A DNA stretch of 9,049 nt from an uncultured Clostridia bacterium (lineage in GTDB: Bacteria; Bacillota; Clostridia; Christensenellales; UBA1242). A program made the translations under genes and the position numbers. The notes beneath the pieces were generated by a model, which made no database searches, had not been told where the DNA came from, and saw only the letters and a list, made by a program, of their open reading frames with translations. Of this stretch, positions 1-5,860 are shown piece by piece. Within the stretch, counting starts at the first letter, position 1. Each line of letters starts with the position of its first letter. Location of the stretch: positions 1 to 9,049 of the forward strand of contig CAMOEU010000019.1 of assembly GCA_946612575.1 (NCBI GenBank), in the 5' to 3' direction.

Positions 1-904
1 TGCAAACCCAAATGGTGCATCTGTGACAACTTCGATTGTTGAGAGTTTTAAAACAAACAACATTCTCATCTCTGGTGACGGAGTTAATGGAAGAAACGGA
101 ACAGATGGCTCTAGAGGTGCGGATGGCACAAATGGTGGTAATGCCGGGAAAGGTGGAAATATCACAACAGAAAGTGAATCAGCAACAAAATTTGTAAGGT
201 CTGGTGCTGATGGTAAAAATGGTTATGGTGGCAACGGCGGAAATGGATATTTCAAAGAAAGAGGAAAATCGATATCAAAAGCTGAAAGAATTAGATTTGA
301 ACTAATGGGATTGCCTTATGAAGGAACTTCTTCCGCTCAAATCATAACAAGAGGGAATGGCGGTAAAGCTGGAACTTCTTCAGATCTTGCTGATGGAACA
401 AATGGTAGAACCGTAAACACTAAAACATATTCTGGAAATTCTGGCATTGATGGTTTTGGAAGGATTGAAAACAACACATTGTATTACCTTAACGAAGATG
501 GTTCGACTTCAAATATAACTTGGGATAAGTCGGAAACATCAAATGATAAAAAATATCATATTTTTGGTTTTGTTGGGAATAAATCAAAATGGATTAATGT
601 TTGCACTAAGGATTACAATAATTCAGAGCCTAGATTAAACCATTTTGGTTGGCTTATCCCAGTCTATTACATTTGGAACGAATTAGATAGAGTGTACTAT
701 GCACATCTTGACAAAATGGAAAAAGATTTCAAACAAGCATATAAAGATGCTGGATTAGAGAATTCAGGAACTACTGTTTACTTTAGATACAATGTTAAAA
801 TAAACTACTGGGGTTGGGAATTTGCTTGCTCTAATGTGATTTTCACAGATTATAGCAGAATTAACAAAGTAGAAGACCGCTTTACGGAAGCATCATTACA
901 ATAG
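1..904 (+). CDS. Glycine-rich protein with collagen-like tracts, 5' end missing
   Basis: The reading frame is open from base 2 to a TAG stop at 902-904, so about 300 C-terminal residues are visible. A GTG at 23 could be read as a start, but the frame continues upstream with similar composition (ANPNGAS) and no ribosome site precedes it, so the true start probably lies left of the window. Bases 80-142 encode seven consecutive Gly-X-Y triplets rich in Asn and Asp. Bases 203-247 encode a second short Gly-rich tract, and a third, looser Gly/Asn-rich patch follows around 350-460. The last 130 or so residues are different: Gly-poor, rich in Trp and Tyr, possibly globular, and with no membrane helix. 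I do not recognise that domain. The Gly-X-Y tracts are much shorter than in true bacterial collagens. A surface or fibre-like protein is possible, but no signal peptide can be seen because the N-terminus is absent. The gene probably shares an operon with the RadC-like gene 9 bases downstream. Confidence 0.8.
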   Translation, partial: ANPNGASVTTSIVESFKTNNILISGDGVNGRNGTDGSRGADGTNGGNAGKGGNITTESESATKFVRSGADGKNGYGGNGGNGYFKERGKSISKAERIRFELMGLPYEGTSSAQIITRGNGGKAGTSSDLADGTNGRTVNTKTYSGNSGIDGFGRIENNTLYYLNEDGSTSNITWDKSETSNDKKYHIFGFVGNKSKWINVCTKDYNNSEPRLNHFGWLIPVYYIWNELDRVYYAHLDKMEKDFKQAYKDAGLENSGTTVYFRYNVKINYWGWEFACSNVIFTDYSRINKVEDRFTEASLQ

Positions 905-907
905 GAG
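903..907 (+). promoter_or_regulatory. Shine-Dalgarno site of the RadC-like gene
   Basis: AGGAG lies 6 bases before the ATG at 914 and overlaps the TAG stop of the preceding gene. This fixes the start and suggests the two genes are co-transcribed, with possible translational coupling. Confidence 0.7.
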
Positions 908-913
908 AAATAA

Positions 914-1639
914 ATGAGCGAGAAAAACATTCATTCTGGGCATAGACAAAGACTGACTGAAATGGTTTCGAAAGTGGGGCTTGACTCACTTTCGGACATT
1001 CAGGCTGTGGAATACTTTTTGACATATATTTTTCCTAGGGGAGATGTCAATCCGCTTGCTCACAAACTTTTGGATGTTTTCGGGAATTTTTCAAACATTG
1101 TTGATGCTGATATTGAAGAACTTAAAGCAATTGAAGGAATCAATGAGAGATCAGCGAAGAAAATTATCAATTTTGCAGAACTGTTTTTCTTCTATACAAC
1201 AGCCAAAATGAGAAAGAAAACAAAAATTTCTTGTGTTGGAGAAATTGTTGACATTGTGGAAGATTATCTTAGATTCAGAAATGTCGAAAATATGCTTTTT
1301 CTTGCAATAAGTTCTGGAAATTTGATTACAAACAAAAAATTGATAAAATCAGCAAACTCTGCTCAAGTTTCTTTTTCGATGAGCGAACTTGGAAGATTTT
1401 TGGCAAGTGCAAAACCTACAAGCCTTGTGGTGGCACATTGTCATCCTTATGCAAAAGCATACCCATCTTCTGAAGATAAAGAGGCTTTTGAGAAAATTGA
1501 AAAATTGTGCTTGACTTGTGGAGTTAATCTTGTGGACTCTTACATTGTTGGAGAAGATGGAGTGTATAGTCAAAGAGATGAGATGTTGATAAGAAAATAT
1601 ATCGATGTCGATGAACTCAAAACAGCTTTTTCAAATTAA
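914..1639 (+). CDS. RadC-like JAB/MPN-domain protein
   Basis: This 241-residue protein has the two-part layout of the RadC (UPF0758) family. Residues 8-100 hold the N-terminal HSGHRQRL start, a PRGDVNPLAH segment and a helix-hairpin-helix-like stretch (EGINERSAKKI, near 74-84). Residues 105-220 form a JAB/MPN metalloprotease-fold domain. The metal-site pattern is present: H175-x-H177-P, then S185 and D188 at the spacing usual for RadC, with E158 as the likely upstream glutamate. Two usual RadC features differ: the SG after HxHP is Tyr-Ala, and the LLDH motif reads LVDS (206-209). The tail is slightly extended and lacks the usual SLRE-type ending. The family is historically called DNA repair protein RadC, but that role is not established. 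It follows the glycine-rich gene by 9 bases and ends at a terminator. Family assignment is firm; the biochemical role is unknown. Confidence 0.88.
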   Translation: MSEKNIHSGHRQRLTEMVSKVGLDSLSDIQAVEYFLTYIFPRGDVNPLAHKLLDVFGNFSNIVDADIEELKAIEGINERSAKKIINFAELFFFYTTAKMRKKTKISCVGEIVDIVEDYLRFRNVENMLFLAISSGNLITNKKLIKSANSAQVSFSMSELGRFLASAKPTSLVVAHCHPYAKAYPSSEDKEAFEKIEKLCLTCGVNLVDSYIVGEDGVYSQRDEMLIRKYIDVDELKTAFSN

Positions 1640-1670
1640 AAAAACTGCTCAAAAAGCAGTTTTTTTGTTT
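1639..1670. terminator. Bidirectional intrinsic terminator
   Basis: Inverted repeat ACTGCT (1644-1649) and AGCAGT (1655-1660) with loop CAAAA, flanked by an A run on the left that pairs with a T run on the right. It serves the RadC-like gene on the plus strand. Because the A run becomes a T run on the minus strand, it can also serve the convergent gene that ends at 1688. Confidence 0.85.
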
Positions 1671-1687
1671 CCGGAAGCAAATTTTTG

Positions 1688-2062
1688 CTATTTAAACAGG
1701 AAAAAACATAATAAAACTGCCAAAAATGAACTTAAAAAGCAAATTATTGAAAGAAGCGGATAATTTATCGAATTTGATTGTTTTTTCTCTTTATAGGTTA
1801 TTTTTGACGGTTTTTCATTTTCAATAATTTCAAACCCAAATGGCAAAATACACAAACAAAATTTGTCTTCGTCATCATATTTTATTGAAATAATATCCTG
1901 TCTTTCAAGATGATTTAGGATGTTTCTCACGGTCTGTGTTTCCATTCTATATCTTTTTGGAAGAGACATAATGATGTCTTGAAGTTCGAAAATTTTATAA
2001 TTTCCATTTTTTGCTTCCTGATATAAGATTGATAAGACAAGTCTTGATTTTGTGTCTAGCAT
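1688..2062 (-). CDS. Winged-helix-like protein with C-terminal membrane helix (protein A)
   Basis: I do not recognise this gene by name. Starting from the ATG at 2060-2062 it encodes 124 residues. The frame continues upstream to a TTG at 2152, but the extra 30 residues are low-complexity, overlap the divergent neighbour and have no match in it. The ATG start lines up with the first residues of the neighbour (protein B), so I prefer it, although no clear Shine-Dalgarno site precedes it. Residues 1-65 look like a helix-turn-helix or winged-helix domain: several amphipathic helices, including one around TQTVRNILNHLERQDII, followed by strand-like segments. A charged linker (about 78-95) leads to a single hydrophobic segment at about 97-123, rich in Leu, Ile and Phe, ending in Lys at the C-terminus. 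The predicted form is a tail-anchored cytoplasmic, possibly DNA-binding, protein. Function unknown. Confidence 0.68.
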   Translation of the reverse strand: MLDTKSRLVLSILYQEAKNGNYKIFELQDIIMSLPKRYRMETQTVRNILNHLERQDIISIKYDDEDKFCLCILPFGFEIIENEKPSKITYKEKKQSNSINYPLLSIICFLSSFLAVLLCFFLFK

Positions 2063-2102
2063 ACTTTTATTTTTGACAAGGGACAAAAAACTTATTCTGG
2101 TG

Positions 2103-2138
2103 TTTGATTTGTTTTTTGATTGGGTATAATTTTTTGAT
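2103..2138 (+). repeat. TTTGAT direct repeats around the protein B promoter
   Basis: TTTTTTGAT occurs at 2112-2120 and again at 2130-2138, an 18-base period. A shorter TTTGAT lies at 2103-2108. The two long copies bracket the -10 box at 2125-2130, so they are a candidate operator in the divergent intergenic region. In AT-rich DNA, T runs are common, so chance is possible. Confidence 0.4.
2104..2130 (+). promoter_or_regulatory. Probable promoter of protein B
   Basis: A perfect -10 box TATAAT lies at 2125-2130. The best -35-like sequence is TTGATT at 2104-2109, with a short 15-base spacer, so the -35 is weak. The expected start of transcription is near 2137, only about 5 bases before the ATG at 2142. 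Confidence 0.5.
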
Positions 2139-2141
2139 GAT

Positions 2142-2501
2142 ATGACAAACAAGGAAAAATTGACACTAAAATTTCTGTGTTTACATTGTCAAAAGAAAAA
2201 GGCTTATCTCATTTCTCCACATGAGATATGTTTTGCTTTGTCAAAAAAATATGTGCTTTCCACAAGTGAGATTGATGATATAATGGTTTCGCTTTCAAGG
2301 CAAAACTTTATTGATTTTGTGGTTTCGGACAGCAAAAATGGATATTTTTATTGTGTCAATCTCAAACTTGCTGGGCAAAATTTTTTGTTTAACGAAAAAC
2401 AGAAGAAAAGAAATTTTGCACTTTTGGTGCTTAGAAGTTGTTTTTTGGCGACAGTTTCATTTCTTTTTGGTGTGCTTTTAAAAACAATTTTCAAGGAATG
2501 A
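2142..2501 (+). CDS. Winged-helix-like protein with C-terminal membrane helix (protein B)
   Basis: This 119-residue protein of unknown function begins at an ATG at 2142 and ends in TGA. Residues 4-72 form a probable winged-helix-like domain, including a helix around SEIDDIMVSLSRQNFIDF and a strand-like GYFYCVNLKL. A basic stretch near 84-90 (NEKQKKR) precedes one hydrophobic segment at about 91-114, followed by the short tail KTIFKE. The layout and spacing match the divergent neighbour (protein A). The two align by eye without gaps for about 60 residues, sharing K-x-Y at the end of one helix and an L-x-RQ-x-x-I pattern after the next. The basic residues before the hydrophobic segment fit a cytoplasmic N-terminus. 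There is no recognisable Shine-Dalgarno site, and the -10 box sits so close that the message may be nearly leaderless. The gene ends 41 bases before uvrB. Confidence 0.72.
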   Translation: MTNKEKLTLKFLCLHCQKKKAYLISPHEICFALSKKYVLSTSEIDDIMVSLSRQNFIDFVVSDSKNGYFYCVNLKLAGQNFLFNEKQKKRNFALLVLRSCFLATVSFLFGVLLKTIFKE

Positions 2502-2508
2502 TTTTGTG

Positions 2509-2536
2509 TTGATTTATTGCACAATTGTGTTATAAT
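2509..2536 (+). promoter_or_regulatory. uvrB promoter with extended -10
   Basis: TTGATT (2509-2514) is followed after 16 bases by TATAAT (2531-2536), preceded by TGT to make an extended -10. The predicted transcription start falls at about 2543, the A of the uvrB ATG. No purine-rich Shine-Dalgarno site exists between the previous gene and this ATG; the stretch 2502-2542 contains no GG. Confidence 0.65.
2520..2529. promoter_or_regulatory. Palindrome in the uvrB promoter spacer
   Basis: CACAATTGTG is a perfect 10-base palindrome between the -35 and -10 boxes that includes the TG of the extended -10. It is a candidate repressor site. It does not resemble the GAAC-N4-GTTC LexA site of Bacillus. 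Confidence 0.35.
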
Positions 2537-2542
2537 AACTTT

Positions 2543-4501
2543 ATGGAACATAAATTTGAACTGTATTCAAACTATAAGCCTGCCGGCGACCAACCACAGG
2601 CGATAGAAAAACTTGTTGAAGGGATTGAAGATGGTCTTAAGGATCAAGTGCTTCTTGGGGTGACTGGCTCCGGGAAGACTTTTACCATGGCAAACATCAT
2701 TCAAAAGGTGCAAAAACCTACACTTGTTATTGCTCACAACAAGACACTCGCTGCACAACTTTGCAATGAGTTTAGAGAATTTTTTCCAAAAAACAGAGTG
2801 GAATATTTTGTTTCTTATTATGACTATTATCAGCCTGAGGCATATATTGTTTCCACTGACACATACATCGAAAAAGATATGAGTGTAAACGAAGAAATTG
2901 ACAAGCTTCGTTCATCGGCAACATCATCACTTCTTGAGAGAAATGACACGATTGTTGTGGCATCTGTTTCTTGCATTTATGGTCTTGGAAGCCCAGATGA
3001 ATATTACAACTTGCATATTTCATTAAGAAAGGGGCAAGAGCTTGACAGAGATGATTTGATTCACAATCTTATTTCAATTCAATACACAAGAAATGACATT
3101 GACTTTAGAAGAACAACTTTCCGTGTGAAGGGTGAAAATGTAGACATCTTCCCTGCAAACCAATCTGAAATGGCAATCAGAGTCAGCTTTTTTGGGGATG
3201 AAATTGACAGAATTTACGAGTTTGACCCAGTTTCTGGAAATTTGATAAACGAACTTGAGTATGCTGCGATTTATCCAGCTTCACAATATGCTGTAGGCTC
3301 AAACACTTTGCAGAAAGCATTGGATGAAATTGAAAGAGACAGAGAAATTGCAATCAAAAATTTCGAAGCTCAGCACAAACCACTTGAGGCAGAAAGAATA
3401 GGGCAGAGAGTAGCTTATGATATTGAAATGATGAAAGAAGTTGGCTATTGCAGCGGAATTGAAAATTACTCAAGATATTTTGATGGCAGAATGCCAGGAG
3501 AGCCACCATACACACTTATTGACTATTTTCCAAAAGACTTTCTTACCATCATTGATGAAAGTCATATGACAATTCCGCAAATAAGAGCGATGTATAACGG
3601 CGACAGAGCAAGAAAAACTCCGCTTGTTGATTTTGGATTTAGACTTGAAGCGGCAAAGGATAATAGACCACTCAAGTTTGATGAATTTGAGAAAAAACTT
3701 AGACAGACAATCTATGTTTCTGCAACACCATCGCAATATGAAGTTTCAAAGGCTGGGCAGATTGTTGAACAGGTGATTAGACCAACAGGTCTTCTTGACC
3801 CTAAGATTGAAGTTAAGCCTATCAAAAATCAGGTTGAGTCTTTGATGCAAGAGTGCAGAAAAACGATTGATGCAGGTGCAAGAGTGCTTGTGACAACTCT
3901 TACCAAGAAAATGGCGGAAAGTCTGACCACTTATCTTGCGGATAGAGAGTTTAAGGTGAAATATCTTCACTCTGAAATTGACACAATGGAAAGAGTCGAG
4001 ATAATAAACGGGCTTAGACAAGGTGAGTTTGATATTCTGGTGGGCATAAATTTGCTTAGAGAAGGTCTTGATATGCCAGAAGTGGAACTTGTTTGCATTT
4101 TGGATGCGGACAAGGAAGGTTTCTTGCGAAGCGAAGGGGCTCTCATTCAAACAATTGGTCGTGCAGCTAGAAATGCAAATGGAAGAGTTGTTATGTATGC
4201 AGACAACATTACAAAATCAATGGAAAATGCAATAAATGAAACAAATCGTCGTAGGGAAATTCAAGAAAAATTCAACAAAGAGCACAATATTGTTCCAAAG
4301 ACAATTGTTTCAAAAATCAAAAACACACTTGAAATCAGCAAGAAGGTGGACAGTGACGGACTTTCTAAGAAGGATATTCCTGCCGAGATTGAAAGACTTA
4401 CTGCAATGATGAAAATCGCTTCTTCTCAACTTGACTTTGAAAGAGCAATCGAGCTTAGGACAAAGATAGGTGAGCTCAAAAAAAGATTAAACAAAAAATA
4501 G
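2543..4501 (+). CDS. uvrB: UvrABC system protein B (excinuclease subunit, helicase-like)
   Basis: UvrB receives damaged DNA from UvrA, verifies the lesion by threading a strand behind its beta-hairpin, and recruits UvrC for incision. The start is the ATG at 2543, giving 652 residues, normal for the family. An in-frame TTG at 2525 would place the -10 box inside the gene, whereas residues from MEHKFELYSNYKPAGDQPQAI onward match the usual UvrB N-terminus. Visible motifs are the Walker A GVTGSGKT (39-46), the lesion-probing hairpin region with YYDYYQPEAY (92-101), the Walker B-type DESH (338-341), YVSATPS (391-397), and helicase motif VI QTIGRAARN (536-544). The C-terminal UVR domain (about 611-649), which contacts UvrA or UvrC, is present. 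Nothing is missing. The gene has its own promoter and terminator and is separated from uvrA by an unrelated enzyme gene. Confidence 0.98.
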   Translation: MEHKFELYSNYKPAGDQPQAIEKLVEGIEDGLKDQVLLGVTGSGKTFTMANIIQKVQKPTLVIAHNKTLAAQLCNEFREFFPKNRVEYFVSYYDYYQPEAYIVSTDTYIEKDMSVNEEIDKLRSSATSSLLERNDTIVVASVSCIYGLGSPDEYYNLHISLRKGQELDRDDLIHNLISIQYTRNDIDFRRTTFRVKGENVDIFPANQSEMAIRVSFFGDEIDRIYEFDPVSGNLINELEYAAIYPASQYAVGSNTLQKALDEIERDREIAIKNFEAQHKPLEAERIGQRVAYDIEMMKEVGYCSGIENYSRYFDGRMPGEPPYTLIDYFPKDFLTIIDESHMTIPQIRAMYNGDRARKTPLVDFGFRLEAAKDNRPLKFDEFEKKLRQTIYVSATPSQYEVSKAGQIVEQVIRPTGLLDPKIEVKPIKNQVESLMQECRKTIDAGARVLVTTLTKKMAESLTTYLADREFKVKYLHSEIDTMERVEIINGLRQGEFDILVGINLLREGLDMPEVELVCILDADKEGFLRSEGALIQTIGRAARNANGRVVMYADNITKSMENAINETNRRREIQEKFNKEHNIVPKTIVSKIKNTLEISKKVDSDGLSKKDIPAEIERLTAMMKIASSQLDFERAIELRTKIGELKKRLNKK

Positions 4502-4522
4502 TTTAAAAATTTTAAGTTTTTT

Positions 4523-4556
4523 AATGTGTTTATTTGACTTTAAACACATTTTTTTT
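4523..4556 (+). terminator. uvrB intrinsic terminator
   Basis: A perfect 10-base-pair stem, AATGTGTTTA (4523-4532) with TAAACACATT (4541-4550), has an 8-base loop and is followed by a T run to 4556. It lies 21 bases after the uvrB stop. The loop and T run overlap the promoter of the next gene. Confidence 0.85.
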
Positions 4557-4563
4557 GTATCAT
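4534..4563 (+). promoter_or_regulatory. Promoter of the oxoamine synthase gene, inside the uvrB terminator
   Basis: TTGACT (4534-4539) is five of six bases of the -35 consensus. TATCAT (4558-4563) follows after 18 bases and matches five of six bases of the -10 consensus. The -35 lies in the loop of the uvrB terminator hairpin, and the terminator T run lies in the spacer. Confidence 0.5.
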
Positions 4564-4582
4564 TATAGAGTAATGTTTTGTT

Positions 4583-4589
4583 AAAGGAG
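4583..4589 (+). promoter_or_regulatory. Shine-Dalgarno site of the oxoamine synthase gene
   Basis: AAAGGAG lies 6 bases before the ATG at 4596. It decides the start against an in-frame TTG at 4578, which would put this site inside the coding sequence. Confidence 0.85.
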
Positions 4590-4595
4590 ACAAAA

Positions 4596-5777
4596 ATGGA
4601 TATCTTTGAAAAGACTAAAGGGGAACATAATTATACAGTGGCAAAGGAAAAAGGAATTTATCCTTACTTTCACGAATTGACAAGTGGACAAGACACACAA
4701 GTTGTTATGGAAGGGATTGATACAATTATGATCGGCTCAAACAACTATCTTGGACTCACTTCAAATCCTAGAGTTATCAATGCTGGAATTGAAGCACTCA
4801 AAAAGTATGGTTCAGGAAACAGTGGTTCTAGATTTTTGAACGGAACACTTGATCTTCACAAGACTCTTGAAAGAGAACTTGCAAAGTTTTTGCATAAAGA
4901 AGCGGTTATGACATTCAGCACAGGTTTCCAATCAAACCTTGGAATTATCAGTGCAATTGCAGGAATGCACGATGTTATTTTGTGCGACAGAGAAAACCAT
5001 GCTTCAATTTATGATGCTTGCAGACTTTCTTATGGCGAAATGATAAGATATAAACACAGCGATATGAAAGATTTGGAAGAAAAACTTAAGAAAGTGCCTG
5101 CTGACAAAGGTATTTTGATTGTCACAGATGGTGTTTTCAGTATGTCTGGTGAAATTTGCAAATTGCCAGAAATTGTTAAACTTGCAAAAAAATATGGTGC
5201 AAGAGTAATGGTTGATGACGCTCACTCTTTGGGAGTTCTTGGAGAACACGGAAGAGGAACAGCTGAATATTTTGGACTTGAAGATGATGTTGATATTTAT
5301 ATGGGCACATTCTCAAAATCACTTGCAAGTTTGGGTGGTTATATGGCTTCAACAAAAGAGGTTGTTGACTATGTTATGCACACATCAAGACCATATATCT
5401 TCTCTGCTTCAATGACACCAGCATCTGCTGCATGTGCACTTGAAAGTTTGAGAATTTTGGAAGAAAATCCACAAAGAGTTAAGGATTTGTTTAACATTTC
5501 TGAATATATGAGAAATGGTCTTAAAAAACTTGGAGTAAAGATTATTGATGCTCCAACTCCAATCATTCCTATTTATGTTTATCAAGATGAAAAAGCTTAT
5601 ATGGCTTGCAAACTTTTGCTTGAAAGAGGTGTTTATGTAAACCCAGTTGTTTCTCCAGCAACTCCAGTTGGAATGGCACTCTTAAGAACAAGCTATACAG
5701 CAACTCACACAAAAGCACAAATGGACAAAGCAATGAAAGCAATCAAAGAAGTGCTTGACATTTTGGGAGTTAAGTAA
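4596..5777 (+). CDS. PLP-dependent alpha-oxoamine synthase, serine palmitoyltransferase-like
   Basis: This 393-residue fold-type I PLP enzyme belongs to the family that condenses an amino acid with an acyl-CoA, releasing CO2 and CoA. Relatives include serine palmitoyltransferase, glycine C-acetyltransferase (Kbl) and 8-amino-7-oxononanoate synthase (BioF). Visible features are the SNNYLGL segment (48-54), the Gly-rich SGSRFLNGT (76-84), NHAS with H135 stacking on PLP, VDDAH with D207 and H210, and the Schiff-base lysine K241 in MGTFSKSLASLGGY. Later come SRPYIFSAS (264-272) and the C-terminal LLRTSYTATHT segment. The combination SGSRFLNGTLDLH plus TFSKSLASLGG resembles bacterial serine palmitoyltransferase more than Kbl (usually LGKALGG) or BioF. 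Substrate specificity cannot be proved from sequence. No other biotin, threonine-degradation or sphingolipid gene is in the window. The gene is a single transcription unit between uvrB and uvrA. Confidence 0.88.
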   Translation: MDIFEKTKGEHNYTVAKEKGIYPYFHELTSGQDTQVVMEGIDTIMIGSNNYLGLTSNPRVINAGIEALKKYGSGNSGSRFLNGTLDLHKTLERELAKFLHKEAVMTFSTGFQSNLGIISAIAGMHDVILCDRENHASIYDACRLSYGEMIRYKHSDMKDLEEKLKKVPADKGILIVTDGVFSMSGEICKLPEIVKLAKKYGARVMVDDAHSLGVLGEHGRGTAEYFGLEDDVDIYMGTFSKSLASLGGYMASTKEVVDYVMHTSRPYIFSASMTPASAACALESLRILEENPQRVKDLFNISEYMRNGLKKLGVKIIDAPTPIIPIYVYQDEKAYMACKLLLERGVYVNPVVSPATPVGMALLRTSYTATHTKAQMDKAMKAIKEVLDILGVK

Positions 5778-5785
5778 GAAATGAT

Positions 5786-5812
5786 AAAGGCTGATATATT
5801 CAGTCTTTTTTT
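5786..5812 (+). terminator. Terminator of the oxoamine synthase gene
   Basis: A 9-pair stem, AAAGGCTGA (5786-5794) with TCAGTCTTT (5800-5808), includes one G-T wobble, has loop TATAT and is followed by a T run to 5812. It begins 9 bases after the stop codon. Confidence 0.82.
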
Positions 5813-5813
5813 A

Positions 5814-5843
5814 TTGTTAAAATGGGTAGAAAAGTGTTATAAT
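5814..5843 (+). promoter_or_regulatory. uvrA promoter with extended -10
   Basis: TTGTTA (5814-5819) and TATAAT (5838-5843) are spaced by 18 bases, with TGT before the -10. The decamer GTGTTATAAT (5834-5843) is identical to that at uvrB (2527-2536). The predicted transcription start is near 5850. Confidence 0.65.
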
Positions 5844-5850
5844 CAGACAT

Positions 5851-5856
5851 AGGTGA
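5851..5856 (+). promoter_or_regulatory. uvrA Shine-Dalgarno site
   Basis: AGGTGA lies 4 bases before the ATG at 5861 and supports that start. With a predicted transcription start near 5850, the leader is only about 11 bases and consists of little more than this site. Confidence 0.75.
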
Positions 5857-5860
5857 AGAT

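Noticed and set aside
23..25. GTG as start of the first gene
   Set aside because: The frame is open to the left edge with similar composition and there is no ribosome site, so the gene is more likely truncated by the window.
80..247. Gly-rich tract as a DNA tandem repeat or CRISPR-like array
   Set aside because: The periodicity is at the Gly-X-Y protein level; the DNA copies are not identical and there are no spacers.
2073..2078. Perfect TTGACA -35 box on the plus strand within the divergent intergenic region
   Set aside because: No suitable -10 lies 16-18 bases downstream, and the good TATAAT at 2125 is far too distant.
2525..2542. Upstream TTG start for uvrB
   Set aside because: It would place the -10 box within the coding sequence and add residues not typical of UvrB; the ATG at 2543 matches the family N-terminus.
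2502..2542. LexA (SOS) box upstream of uvrB, and likewise upstream of uvrA at 5778-5860
   Set aside because: No GAAC-N4-GTTC or close variant is seen in either region, so SOS control of the Bacillus type is not supported by sequence.
3746..4150. Open frame of 134 codons on the minus strand inside uvrB
   Set aside because: It lies wholly antisense to a well-supported gene, has no ribosome site or recognisable domain, and its composition is that of a shadow frame.
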